Shown here: positions 1 through 5,877 of the stretch, piece by piece
How positions within the stretch are numbered: position 1 is the first letter of the stretch
Layout: every line of letters begins with the position of its first letter
Origin: JAFGKM01 sp964408175
GTDB lineage: Bacteria; Ratteibacteria; UBA8468; B48-G9; JAFGKM01
Assembly (NCBI GenBank): GCA_964408175.1
Contig: CAYOYL010000164.1
Span: forward strand, 1-9,558
Direction of reading: 5' to 3'
DNA: 9,558 nt
Notes under the pieces: model-generated
The model's input: the letters and a program-made list of their open reading frames with translations, nothing else
The model's database searches: none
What the model was told of the DNA's origin: nothing
Made by a program: the position numbers and the translations under genes

Positions 1-660
1 ACACTTATTCCGGGTGCAGAGATGGGCACCGGATATGAGCATATAGTGGCAGTAGACCTGAAAGAGGAATTCAACACTGAAAATCTTTCGTCGCAAGAGG
101 TTATTGACAACATCAACCGTCAGGACGCAATAGCAATAGTAGCCCACCCCTACTGGAGTGCCATAACCAGTGATGACCTCCTATCCTTAAAAGGATATGC
201 AGGCATAGAGGTCTATAACAATCTCTGTCAGAGGATATTCGGAAAAGGATATTCCACGGTTCACCTTGACGAGATACTGAAAACAGGAAGAAAGACCCTC
301 GGATTTGCCTCTGATGACACACACTCAAGAGGAGACCTCACCACTGGTTTTATAATGGTCAGGTCTTCTTCTTCAGAAAAACAGTCTCTACTCAAGGCAA
401 TAAGGAAGGGATACTTTTATTCTTCAACAGGTGTTATCATCAAGGACTTCAGTATCGAGAATTCCAGGACAATTAAAATCAGTTTCACACCCGCAAGTAC
501 CGTTGACTTCATCGCTTACGTACTGTCAGGCAAAAGGCTCACAGCAGACAGGGGTGAGATTGAATACGCAGAGTACGGTATAAGAGGAGATGAAAAATAC
601 CTTCGGATAGAGATAACGGACAGAAACAACAGGAAGGCATGGCTCAACCCTGTTCTTTAA
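1..660 (+). CDS. CehA/McbA-like PHP-domain metallohydrolase, 3' part (5' end outside window)
   Basis: This is the C-terminal part of a PHP-domain metal-dependent hydrolase/phosphoesterase. The reading frame is open from base 1 and begins with PGAE, a typical PHP strand motif, so the true start lies upstream; the ATG at 22 is internal. Metal-binding motifs remaining in the fragment are AHPYW (about 142-156), GIEVYN (202-219) and SDDTHS (310-327). The last third, with a GYFYSSTG motif followed by beta-rich sequence ending in AWLNPVL, matches the usual tail of CehA/McbA-type PHP proteins, from memory of the family. The substrate cannot be read from sequence; relatives range from carbaryl hydrolase to uncharacterised phosphoesterases. 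The end overlaps the convergent gene at 644-1444 by 17 bp. No signal peptide can be judged because the N-terminus is missing. Confidence 0.85.
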   Translation, partial: TLIPGAEMGTGYEHIVAVDLKEEFNTENLSSQEVIDNINRQDAIAIVAHPYWSAITSDDLLSLKGYAGIEVYNNLCQRIFGKGYSTVHLDEILKTGRKTLGFASDDTHSRGDLTTGFIMVRSSSSEKQSLLKAIRKGYFYSSTGVIIKDFSIENSRTIKISFTPASTVDFIAYVLSGKRLTADRGEIEYAEYGIRGDEKYLRIEITDRNNRKAWLNPVL

Positions 661-1444
661 TCTTGTTCCATACCTGCAAGGTGGAACCGCCCAGCAGCCT
701 CACAGCCATCTCTTCAGGAAGAGTCATCAGGTTGCGGTCGGGCATCTCCGGAGTTACAGGACCGTGATAGTTAATCTCCGCCAGCACCTTTAAAAAAGAC
801 GGGAGGTCAACAACCCCTGTCTCTCCGGGTAAATACCTGCCTGAAAGATTATTAGTTGACACATCCCCAATTTTTACATAAAACACCTTCTTCTCTGCAG
901 TATGCTTCAACTCTTCTATACTTCCCCCTGCCAGATGCCAGTGTCTTGAATTAAGAACAATCCCTGCATTCCCTGACCTTACACCCCCACACAGTTCAAC
1001 AACCTTCCCTGAAATATCTGTGCCAGAACCATCTATTACGTCAATTCCTATCCTGCACCCATACCTGCTGAGTATCTCGGAGACACCCTTTAACCTCTCC
1101 TCATAAAGACTGAATTTTATCTTATCCGTAAGATGGAAAGATGCAAGTGCCAGTGAGGCAGAGAGTTCTTTCGCTGTCTGCGCATATCTCTCAAGTTGTT
1201 TGAGCGCTTCACTGTATACCTTATCCTCTGCATCCAGTGAAAAGGGAAGTGCCCATGCCCCTGTCTTTATACTAAAAGAGTCTATCATCCCCTTCACATA
1301 GGCAATGGAATTTTTTTCTGAGAGAAGGGTCACCTCTTCAATATCAATGTCAACCCCTTCAAAACTTCCGGCAACAGCAAGCCGCAACTTCTCTCTCAAT
1401 CCTGTACTTTTGCTCAACATCTCCAGCGGCATATTTCTGAACAT
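644..1444 (-). CDS. Xylose-isomerase-like TIM-barrel sugar phosphate isomerase/epimerase
   Basis: A 266-residue protein of the AP-endonuclease-2 / xylose-isomerase-like TIM-barrel superfamily, whose members isomerise or epimerise sugars or act on inositols, usually with a divalent metal. Barrel-strand signatures appear in order: ASFHLTDK, GIDVIDGSG, GIVLNSRHWHLAGG, YVKIGDV, and the typical C-terminal block LPGETGVVDLPSFLK followed by YHGPVTPEM. Some usual metal ligands look altered: a glutamate position reads as aspartate in GIDVID, and the usual histidine in the HxxD-type strand is absent from VKIGDV. It is therefore a divergent member whose substrate I cannot name. I chose the ATG at 1444 because GGAG of the ribosome binding site lies 6 bases upstream; the ATG at 1450 touches that site. 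It is transcribed divergently from the esterase gene and converges with the PHP gene. Confidence 0.8.
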   Translation of the reverse strand: MFRNMPLEMLSKSTGLREKLRLAVAGSFEGVDIDIEEVTLLSEKNSIAYVKGMIDSFSIKTGAWALPFSLDAEDKVYSEALKQLERYAQTAKELSASLALASFHLTDKIKFSLYEERLKGVSEILSRYGCRIGIDVIDGSGTDISGKVVELCGGVRSGNAGIVLNSRHWHLAGGSIEELKHTAEKKVFYVKIGDVSTNNLSGRYLPGETGVVDLPSFLKVLAEINYHGPVTPEMPDRNLMTLPEEMAVRLLGGSTLQVWNKIKEQG

Positions 1445-1450
1445 ATTCAT

Positions 1451-1458
1451 CTCCCTTT
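1451..1458 (-). promoter_or_regulatory. Shine-Dalgarno site deciding the isomerase start
   Basis: On the minus strand this reads AAAGGGAG. GGAG ends 6 bases before the ATG at 1444 but directly abuts the ATG at 1450, so the downstream ATG is the better start. Confidence 0.6.
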
Positions 1459-1570
1459 ACCTTTGAATCCCCCATCCCTTCCTGAGAAATAACATCTTCC
1501 CCCTTGAAGGAGAGGAGACTTCTATTGTCTTCTCTCTCTTTGTTAAGGGGGGCTCTTTTTCTGCCCTTCT

Positions 1571-1610
1571 CCCCCTTTGAAAAAGGGGGACACAGGGGGA
1601 TTTTCCCCCT
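1571..1610. repeat. Palindromic repeat, copy 1 (CCCCCTTTG family)
   Basis: Bases 1571-1603 match 8003-8035 at 31 of 33 positions, so this is a second, partial copy of the palindrome near the phosphatase gene. Locally it folds into two small hairpins: an 8-bp stem (1571-1578 with 1582-1589, 3-base loop) and a 7-bp stem (1594-1600 with 1604-1610, 3-base loop). C-rich and G-rich runs around 1498-1560 look like further decayed material of the same kind, but I cannot align them cleanly. Spurious open frames on both strands run through this low-complexity stretch. Confidence 0.7.
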
Positions 1611-1614
1611 GATG

Positions 1615-1643
1615 TTGTCACCTATTATAATATATAATATAAT
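1615..1643 (+). promoter_or_regulatory. Sigma70-type promoter for the esterase-radical SAM unit
   Basis: A -35 box TTGTCA (1615-1620) and a perfect -10 box TATAAT (1638-1643) are separated by 17 bases. Transcription would start near 1650, leaving a leader of roughly 39 bases before the ATG at 1689. Two further TATAAT hexamers overlap upstream (1626-1631 and 1633-1638). On the opposite strand a TATAAT (1629 to 1624) with a weaker TTGCAG (1652 to 1647) at 17-base spacing could serve the divergent isomerase gene. Confidence 0.6.
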
Positions 1644-1676
1644 AGACTGCAATTTCTCAAACTGTTTCTGGCGAAT

Positions 1677-1682
1677 AAGGAG
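1677..1682 (+). promoter_or_regulatory. Shine-Dalgarno site of the CE15-like gene
   Basis: AAGGAG lies 6 bases before the ATG at 1689. Reading upstream in frame meets a stop at 1635-1637 with no signal-peptide-like sequence between, so the start at 1689 is firm. Confidence 0.75.
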
Positions 1683-1688
1683 ATACAG

Positions 1689-2879
1689 ATGGACAAGAGA
1701 CTTGAACAGGTCAATTACACAGAGGAAAAAGTTCCCTTTTATACCCTGCCTGACCCTCTGTTATGTGGTGACGGCACAAAGATTACGGATACCCGCTTAT
1801 GGAAAGAGAGAAGAAGGCCTGAGATTCTATCCCTATTTGCGGAAAATGTTTACGGACACAGTCCGTCTCTTAATATTCCCATGGAATTTATGGTAACCTC
1901 TGCAGACAAAAAAGCACTGGAGGGGAGAGCCACCAGAAAAGAGGTTACAGTATCTTTCTCATACAACAAGTCTGAATACAAAATGTATATTCTCATCTAT
2001 CTGCCGAACCCCTGTAAAAGACCTGTTCCCATCTTTCTTGGCCTTAATTTCTACGGCAACCATACTGTATACAATGACCCGGGCATAACCATCTCTGAGA
2101 GGTGGATGCGAGATAAAAAAGGCAGGGGGTCACAAGCAGACAGATGGCAGGTAAACAGGATTATAGAGCGGGGCTACGGTCTCGCTACAATATATTACGG
2201 TGACTTAGAGCCCGACCATCCTTCAGGATGGAGGGATGGTATCCGGGCATTTCTACATAGAGACGGGCAGGAAGCAGAATTTGCACCATCGGAATGGGGA
2301 GCCATTGGAGCGTGGGCATGGGGGCTGAGCCGTGCAGCAGACTACCTTGAAAAAGACCCTGATGTTGACGGCAAAAGAATAGTGGTTATGGGACATTCAC
2401 GGCTTGGTAAGACAGCCCTGTGGGCAGGGGCACAGGACGAACGTTTTGCTATTGTGATTTCCAACAATTCAGGTTGTGGCGGCGCCGCATTGAGCAGGAG
2501 GTGTTTCGGGGAAACCCTGTACCACATAAACACCGGATTCCCCCACTGGTTCTGTGAAAGATTCAAAAGATATAACGACAGAGAACAGGAACTCCCTGTA
2601 GACCAGCATGAACTGATTTCGCTTATCGCACCGCGTCCTGTATACATTGCGAGTGCAGAAGATGACCTGTGGGCGGACCCGCGTGGAGAGTTTCTGTCTG
2701 CAAAGCATACAGAACCTGTCTATAGACTCTTCGGTAAGGACGGACTGTGCATATCAGATATGCCGTCTGTAAACAACCCTAAAGGGGGCTTCATAGGATA
2801 CCACATCCGTTCAGGGAAACACGGCGTAACTGCTTACGACTGGGAACAATATATCAATTTTGCCGACCGTCACCTATAA
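1689..2879 (+). CDS. CE15 / glucuronoyl-esterase-like alpha/beta hydrolase, no signal peptide
   Basis: A 396-residue serine hydrolase resembling bacterial carbohydrate esterase family 15 (4-O-methyl-glucuronoyl esterases) and related acetyl-xylan-esterase-like proteins. The N-terminal YTLPDPL block (18-24), the core LGLNFYGNH (118-125), the nucleophile motif GHSRLGK (Ser237), SGCGGAALSRR (261-271) and GKHGVT (His378) are all family hallmarks. The acidic residue often found just before SGCGG is Asn260 here; Asp325/Asp326 in AEDDLWADP are candidates for an alternative catalytic acid. Characterised CE15 enzymes are normally exported to act on lignin-carbohydrate esters, but this one begins MDKRLEQVNYTEEK with no signal peptide, so it should be cytoplasmic and its substrate is uncertain. 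Its stop codon overlaps the ATG of the radical SAM gene, implying coupled translation. Confidence 0.85.
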   Translation: MDKRLEQVNYTEEKVPFYTLPDPLLCGDGTKITDTRLWKERRRPEILSLFAENVYGHSPSLNIPMEFMVTSADKKALEGRATRKEVTVSFSYNKSEYKMYILIYLPNPCKRPVPIFLGLNFYGNHTVYNDPGITISERWMRDKKGRGSQADRWQVNRIIERGYGLATIYYGDLEPDHPSGWRDGIRAFLHRDGQEAEFAPSEWGAIGAWAWGLSRAADYLEKDPDVDGKRIVVMGHSRLGKTALWAGAQDERFAIVISNNSGCGGAALSRRCFGETLYHINTGFPHWFCERFKRYNDREQELPVDQHELISLIAPRPVYIASAEDDLWADPRGEFLSAKHTEPVYRLFGKDGLCISDMPSVNNPKGGFIGYHIRSGKHGVTAYDWEQYINFADRHL

Positions 2880-3892
2880 TGGAAAATACATTTCACATAC
2901 AGTGGCACATCACAGACGTCTGCAATCTGAGGTGCAGACACTGTTACCAGGAGACCTACACAAAAAAAAACGAACTGCCTTTCAGCAAGATGGAAAAGAT
3001 TTTTTCCAATATCGCTGATTTTGTAAAGAAGAGAAAACAGAAACTTGTCATTGACATAACAGGCGGAGAACCTTTCCTGTATAAGAGGTGGAAGGACATA
3101 GTCACCCTTGTTGGAAACTCTGGAGTAGTGCAGGAACTGGGCATAATAACAAATGGGTTTTTCCTCAATAAGGAAAAACTTGACTACCTTGAAGAATGCG
3201 AAAAATTCACAGAACTTAAAATCTCCGCAGAGGGGATAACAAAAGAAAATTACGAATTTTATAGAGGGAAGGATACATACGAAAGATTTGTGGACAGTTG
3301 TAAACTTATGGGGAGATATCTTTCAAAGACTGAAAAGACCCTTATGTTCACGCTCACAAGGAATAATGTGGAACAGGTGCCTTACCTCTTTAACTTCCTT
3401 GAAGACTATGGATTTGACAGTTTTGTTGTAGAACGTTTTATACCATGGGGTTCAGGTGCAAAAATCAGAGAAGATGTCGTTTCCAAGGCGGACTGGAAAA
3501 AAACCATAGACCTTCTTTGTGAAAGGTGCGGAGAAAACCCGGAGGCAGAGGAGATTGCCCCATATAAAGCGTTTATGGTTAAACGGGTCTCCGGGAAAAA
3601 AGAACTTCTTCTCTTCGGAGCCCCCTGCATAGTAGGTATTGATGGTTTAGCAGTTATGCCTGACGGGACTGTATTCCCTTGCAGAAGGTTCCCACTGGAT
3701 ATAGGCAACCTCACAAAATCATCTCTTGCAGATATATGGGAACAATCGGATGTCCTCAAAAAGGCAAGGGACAGGTCCCTATTGAAAGGAAAGTGTAAAG
3801 AGTGTAAAATTGATAGTTGTCTTGGGTGCAGGGCACTTGCGTACAGTCTCACGGGGGACTATCTTGAAGAGGACCCGTTGTGTATATTGTGA
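2879..3892 (+). CDS. Radical SAM protein with SPASM domain (AhbD/NirJ-like)
   Basis: A 337-residue radical SAM enzyme. The CNLRCRHC motif (Cys15, Cys19, Cys22) binds the SAM-cleaving 4Fe-4S cluster, and TGGEP (61-65) is the SAM-binding motif. The C-terminal SPASM region holds Cys250, then Gx4C (Gly263 to Cys268), then CKECKIDSCLGC (Cys306, 309, 314, 317) and Cys335, enough for auxiliary Fe-S clusters. The ending, with CRALAYSLTGDYLEEDPLC, is very like AhbC/AhbD/NirJ haem-synthesis enzymes and some peptide-modifying SPASM enzymes. No haem genes lie nearby and I see no precursor-peptide ORF, so the substrate is unknown. It shares one base with the upstream hydrolase stop (TAATG) and has no clear ribosome binding site of its own, so it is probably translated by coupling. 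Confidence 0.88.
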   Translation: MENTFHIQWHITDVCNLRCRHCYQETYTKKNELPFSKMEKIFSNIADFVKKRKQKLVIDITGGEPFLYKRWKDIVTLVGNSGVVQELGIITNGFFLNKEKLDYLEECEKFTELKISAEGITKENYEFYRGKDTYERFVDSCKLMGRYLSKTEKTLMFTLTRNNVEQVPYLFNFLEDYGFDSFVVERFIPWGSGAKIREDVVSKADWKKTIDLLCERCGENPEAEEIAPYKAFMVKRVSGKKELLLFGAPCIVGIDGLAVMPDGTVFPCRRFPLDIGNLTKSSLADIWEQSDVLKKARDRSLLKGKCKECKIDSCLGCRALAYSLTGDYLEEDPLCIL

Positions 3893-3910
3893 AGAATATC
3901 CCGCATTGTC

Positions 3911-3984
3911 TGTCATTGCGAACAAGGTGAAGCAATCTCTACATCAAGGTTGAGATTGCCACGGCAGAAAACGCCTCGCAATGA
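3911..3984. repeat. Nested imperfect palindrome, genome-repeat-like
   Basis: The outer arms TCATTGCGA (3913-3921) and TCGCAATGA (3976-3984) are exact reverse complements. The inner arms GCAATCTC (3932-3939) and GAGATTGC (3952-3959) also pair. This layout is what I recall of a short dispersed intergenic element seen many times in genomes of Nitrospirota and sulfate-reducer type. The other inter-arm sequence is degraded. It fills most of the 130-bp gap between the radical SAM gene and pdaD; I see no clear promoter in that gap. Confidence 0.65.
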
Positions 3985-4006
3985 TAAAGAGAGTCAGTGA
4001 AGGGTT

Positions 4007-4012
4007 AAGGAG
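4007..4012 (+). promoter_or_regulatory. Shine-Dalgarno site of pdaD
   Basis: AAGGAG lies 10 bases before the ATG at 4023. The next in-frame ATG (4029) would be 16 bases away, so 4023 is preferred. Confidence 0.6.
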
Positions 4013-4022
4013 ACTATAAAAA

Positions 4023-4571
4023 ATGGAAATGGTGCCGAAGAAGGTCTTTTTGACAAAGGGTGTCGGAAAGGACAAGGAAAAACTGACAAGTTTTGAGCGA
4101 GCACTGAGAAACGCCGGCATAGCGCAGTTTAACATCGTGGCCATCTCAAGCATCTTTCCCCCTCACTGCAAACTGATACCAAGAAACACAGGACTCTCTC
4201 AACTGGAGGCCGGACAGATAGTGTATACGGTAATCAGCAGGAACTCCACAAATGAACCACACCGCCTCATAACGGCATCTGTCGGAGTAGCCATACCAAA
4301 AGACAGGGAGCAGTACGGGTATCTATCCGAACATGAAGGATTCGGTGAAACGGATAACAAGGCAGGTGATTACGCCGAGGACCTCGCCGCAACGATGCTG
4401 GCAACAATTCTTGGCGTGGAGTTTGACCCTGACTCCTCTTATGATGAAAAAAAAGAGGTCTGGAAGGTATCCGGAAGCATAGTTAAAACTACCAACATAA
4501 CGCAGTCAGCCATCGGAGACAAAAACGGTTTATGGACATCCGTAATTGCAGCAGCAGTCTTTGTAATGTAA
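4023..4571 (+). CDS. pdaD: Pyruvoyl-dependent arginine decarboxylase
   Basis: A 182-residue proenzyme of the PvlArgDC family, which decarboxylates arginine to agmatine. Members self-cleave at a Ser-Ser bond to create the pyruvoyl cofactor at the new N-terminus of the larger chain. Here the site is AISSIFPP, so cleavage is expected between Ser42 and Ser43. Other family marks are the glutamate-containing SEHEGFG (102-108), LSQLEAGQIV (58-67) and KAGDYAEDLAATML near the C-terminal third. The length fits the family (about 150-195 residues). The next gene is agmatinase, 10 bases downstream, which consumes the product. Everything required for self-processing appears intact. Confidence 0.95.
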   Translation: MEMVPKKVFLTKGVGKDKEKLTSFERALRNAGIAQFNIVAISSIFPPHCKLIPRNTGLSQLEAGQIVYTVISRNSTNEPHRLITASVGVAIPKDREQYGYLSEHEGFGETDNKAGDYAEDLAATMLATILGVEFDPDSSYDEKKEVWKVSGSIVKTTNITQSAIGDKNGLWTSVIAAAVFVM

Positions 4572-4581
4572 CCTGACTAAG

Positions 4582-5445
4582 ATGAAAGAATCTACCCACA
4601 ACTTTCTTGGAGTCCCGGATATCCCTTTAAAAGATGCACGTTTTGTGGTACTGCCCATACCTTTTGAAGCAACAACATCCTGTCAGAAAGGGACAAAAAA
4701 CGGCCCTGCGAGCATCATCCTTTCCTCAAACTACCTTGAGTTATATGACGAAGAACTGAATACCGAACCATACCTCTCCGGTATCAGAACCCTACCTGCA
4801 GTTGAACCTAACTACAATCTCAAGGCGATGGTATCAAAAATCAGCAGGATTGCCTACAGATACTTCAAAGAAAATAAAATAGTCATTGGACTGGGGGGAG
4901 AACATACAGTCTCTCTGGGACTTGTGGAGGCTTGCATCAAAAAACACAAAAAAATAAACGTTCTGTGTTTTGATGCGCATGCTGACCTGCGAGACCAATA
5001 CGAGGGCACAAAACTAAGCCATGCCTGTGTGATAAGAAGAATTATAGAGACAGGATGTAACGTTTTCTCAGTCGGGATAAGAAGTATCAGCAAAGAAGAA
5101 AGGTCTTATTCAGATGCATCTGACAGGATAAAAATCCTGTGGGCGTACCAGATGAAAGGCAAAGGGTGGGCTGATTCTTTTAATAAAACCCTACCTTCGG
5201 GTACCTATTATATCTCATTTGACGTTGACTTCCTGGACCCTTCTGTTTTCCCGGAGACAGGTACGCCAGAACCTGGAGGTTTTAACTGGGATGAAACAAT
5301 AGAATTTCTAAAAGGATTTATCCTCAGAAAAGATATAAAAATAGCAGGCTTTGACGTGGTGGAACTTTCCTCCTCCAGAATTTTTACACCGTCTTCATTT
5401 CTTGCTGCAAAACTGGTATACAAAATAATCGGTTTTCTCTCATAA
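4582..5445 (+). CDS. speB: Agmatinase (ureohydrolase family)
   Basis: A 287-residue arginase/agmatinase-family enzyme, expected to hydrolyse agmatine to putrescine and urea using two manganese ions. The metal ligands are all visible: GGEH (His108), FDAHAD (Asp131, His133, Asp135) and FDVDFLDP (Asp214, Asp216). GTPEPGG (227-233) and FDVVELS (257-263) complete the family pattern. Arginase or formiminoglutamase activity cannot be ruled out from motifs, but placement 10 bases after pdaD makes agmatinase by far the likeliest. There is no good Shine-Dalgarno sequence in those 10 bases, so translation is probably coupled to pdaD. The stop codon is followed one base later by an inverted-repeat element. 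Confidence 0.93.
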   Translation: MKESTHNFLGVPDIPLKDARFVVLPIPFEATTSCQKGTKNGPASIILSSNYLELYDEELNTEPYLSGIRTLPAVEPNYNLKAMVSKISRIAYRYFKENKIVIGLGGEHTVSLGLVEACIKKHKKINVLCFDAHADLRDQYEGTKLSHACVIRRIIETGCNVFSVGIRSISKEERSYSDASDRIKILWAYQMKGKGWADSFNKTLPSGTYYISFDVDFLDPSVFPETGTPEPGGFNWDETIEFLKGFILRKDIKIAGFDVVELSSSRIFTPSSFLAAKLVYKIIGFLS

Positions 5446-5446
5446 G

Positions 5447-5547
5447 GGGGTCAGGTCTTGCTTTTTGCATTTCTTTGTATTCCCCTCCTAAACCTACAAT
5501 ATAGCAGATATAACATGCACGTTTTGCAAAAAGCAAGACCTGACCCC
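5447..5547. mobile_element. MITE-like element with perfect 23-bp terminal inverted repeats
   Basis: Arms 5447-5469 and 5525-5547 are exact 23-bp reverse complements, beginning GGGGTCAGGTCTTGC on the left, around a 55-base centre with no coding capacity. An offset TGCAT/ATGCA pair lies just inside (5466-5470 and 5515-5519). It fills the space between the convergent speB and tRNA-binding genes. I recall this GGGGTCAGGTCTTGC end in many environmental genomes, sometimes beside REP-associated tyrosine transposases, so a non-autonomous element is likely; the transposase link is from memory. No target-site duplication is obvious. The long hairpin could also slow transcription from both sides, but no U-tract follows it. 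Confidence 0.7.
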
Positions 5548-5556
5548 GCTTCTATT

Positions 5557-5877
5557 CTATGAGACCTTACTGCCGGGTGGAACCTCCCTGTCCGTTGTAA
5601 GTATGGACAGGTTGTTATCACTCAGGGTTGCAAGCAACATCCCCTTGCTCTCAACCCCTCTTATGACTTTTGGTTCAAGATTGACAAGCACCACCACGTT
5701 TTTCCCGAGGAGGTCTTCTCTGATATACCAGGTCTTTATCCCGGCCACTATCTTTCTCGTCTCATCCCCTATATCCACAGTCACCAGATAAAGTTTATCC
5801 GCCCCTTCAATACTTTCCACCTCAAGAACCTTACCTATCCGTACATCCATCTCCTTGAACTGCTCAAAACTAACCAT
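5557..5877 (-). CDS. Stand-alone tRNA-binding OB-fold protein (MetG C-terminal/CsaA-like)
   Basis: A 106-residue protein made of a single tRNA-binding OB fold, the domain found at the C-terminus of many methionyl-tRNA synthetases and alone in CsaA/Trbp111-type proteins. The pattern is complete: MDVRIGKVLEVE (10-21), GADKLYLVTVDIGDE, RKIVAGI, VVLVNLEPKVIRGVESKGML. Trbp111-like proteins dimerise and bind tRNA structure without sequence preference; CsaA has a secretion-chaperone role in some bacteria. It may act in trans with a MetG lacking this domain, but that cannot be tested here. Its start overlaps the end of the histidine kinase gene by 8 bp, so the two are probably co-translated, with a strong AGGAGGAG site 5-7 bases upstream of ATG. 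Confidence 0.9.
   Translation of the reverse strand: MVSFEQFKEMDVRIGKVLEVESIEGADKLYLVTVDIGDETRKIVAGIKTWYIREDLLGKNVVVLVNLEPKVIRGVESKGMLLATLSDNNLSILTTDREVPPGSKVS

Noticed and set aside
1498..1610. CRISPR-like array in the C/G-run region
   Set aside because: No regularly spaced identical repeats; the similarity is between imperfect palindromic pieces.
1359..1652. 97-codon open frame on the minus strand over the intergenic repeat
   Set aside because: It runs through the isomerase 5' end in another frame and the G/C-run repeat; its translation contains the low-complexity peptide typical of such repeats being mistranslated. No ribosome binding site.
1504..1896. 130-codon plus-strand open frame over the repeat and esterase 5' end
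   Set aside because: It overlaps the well-supported hydrolase gene out of frame and includes the promoter and repeat; its composition is not protein-like.
3893..4022. Possible precursor peptide gene for the radical SAM enzyme
   Set aside because: The only starts in this gap lead to very short frames running through the palindromic repeat; nothing like a leader-core peptide with a ribosome binding site is visible.
5447..5547. Bidirectional intrinsic terminator for the convergent genes
   Set aside because: The stem is separated by a 55-base centre and no T-run follows either arm; a mobile-element origin explains the perfect 23-bp ends better.
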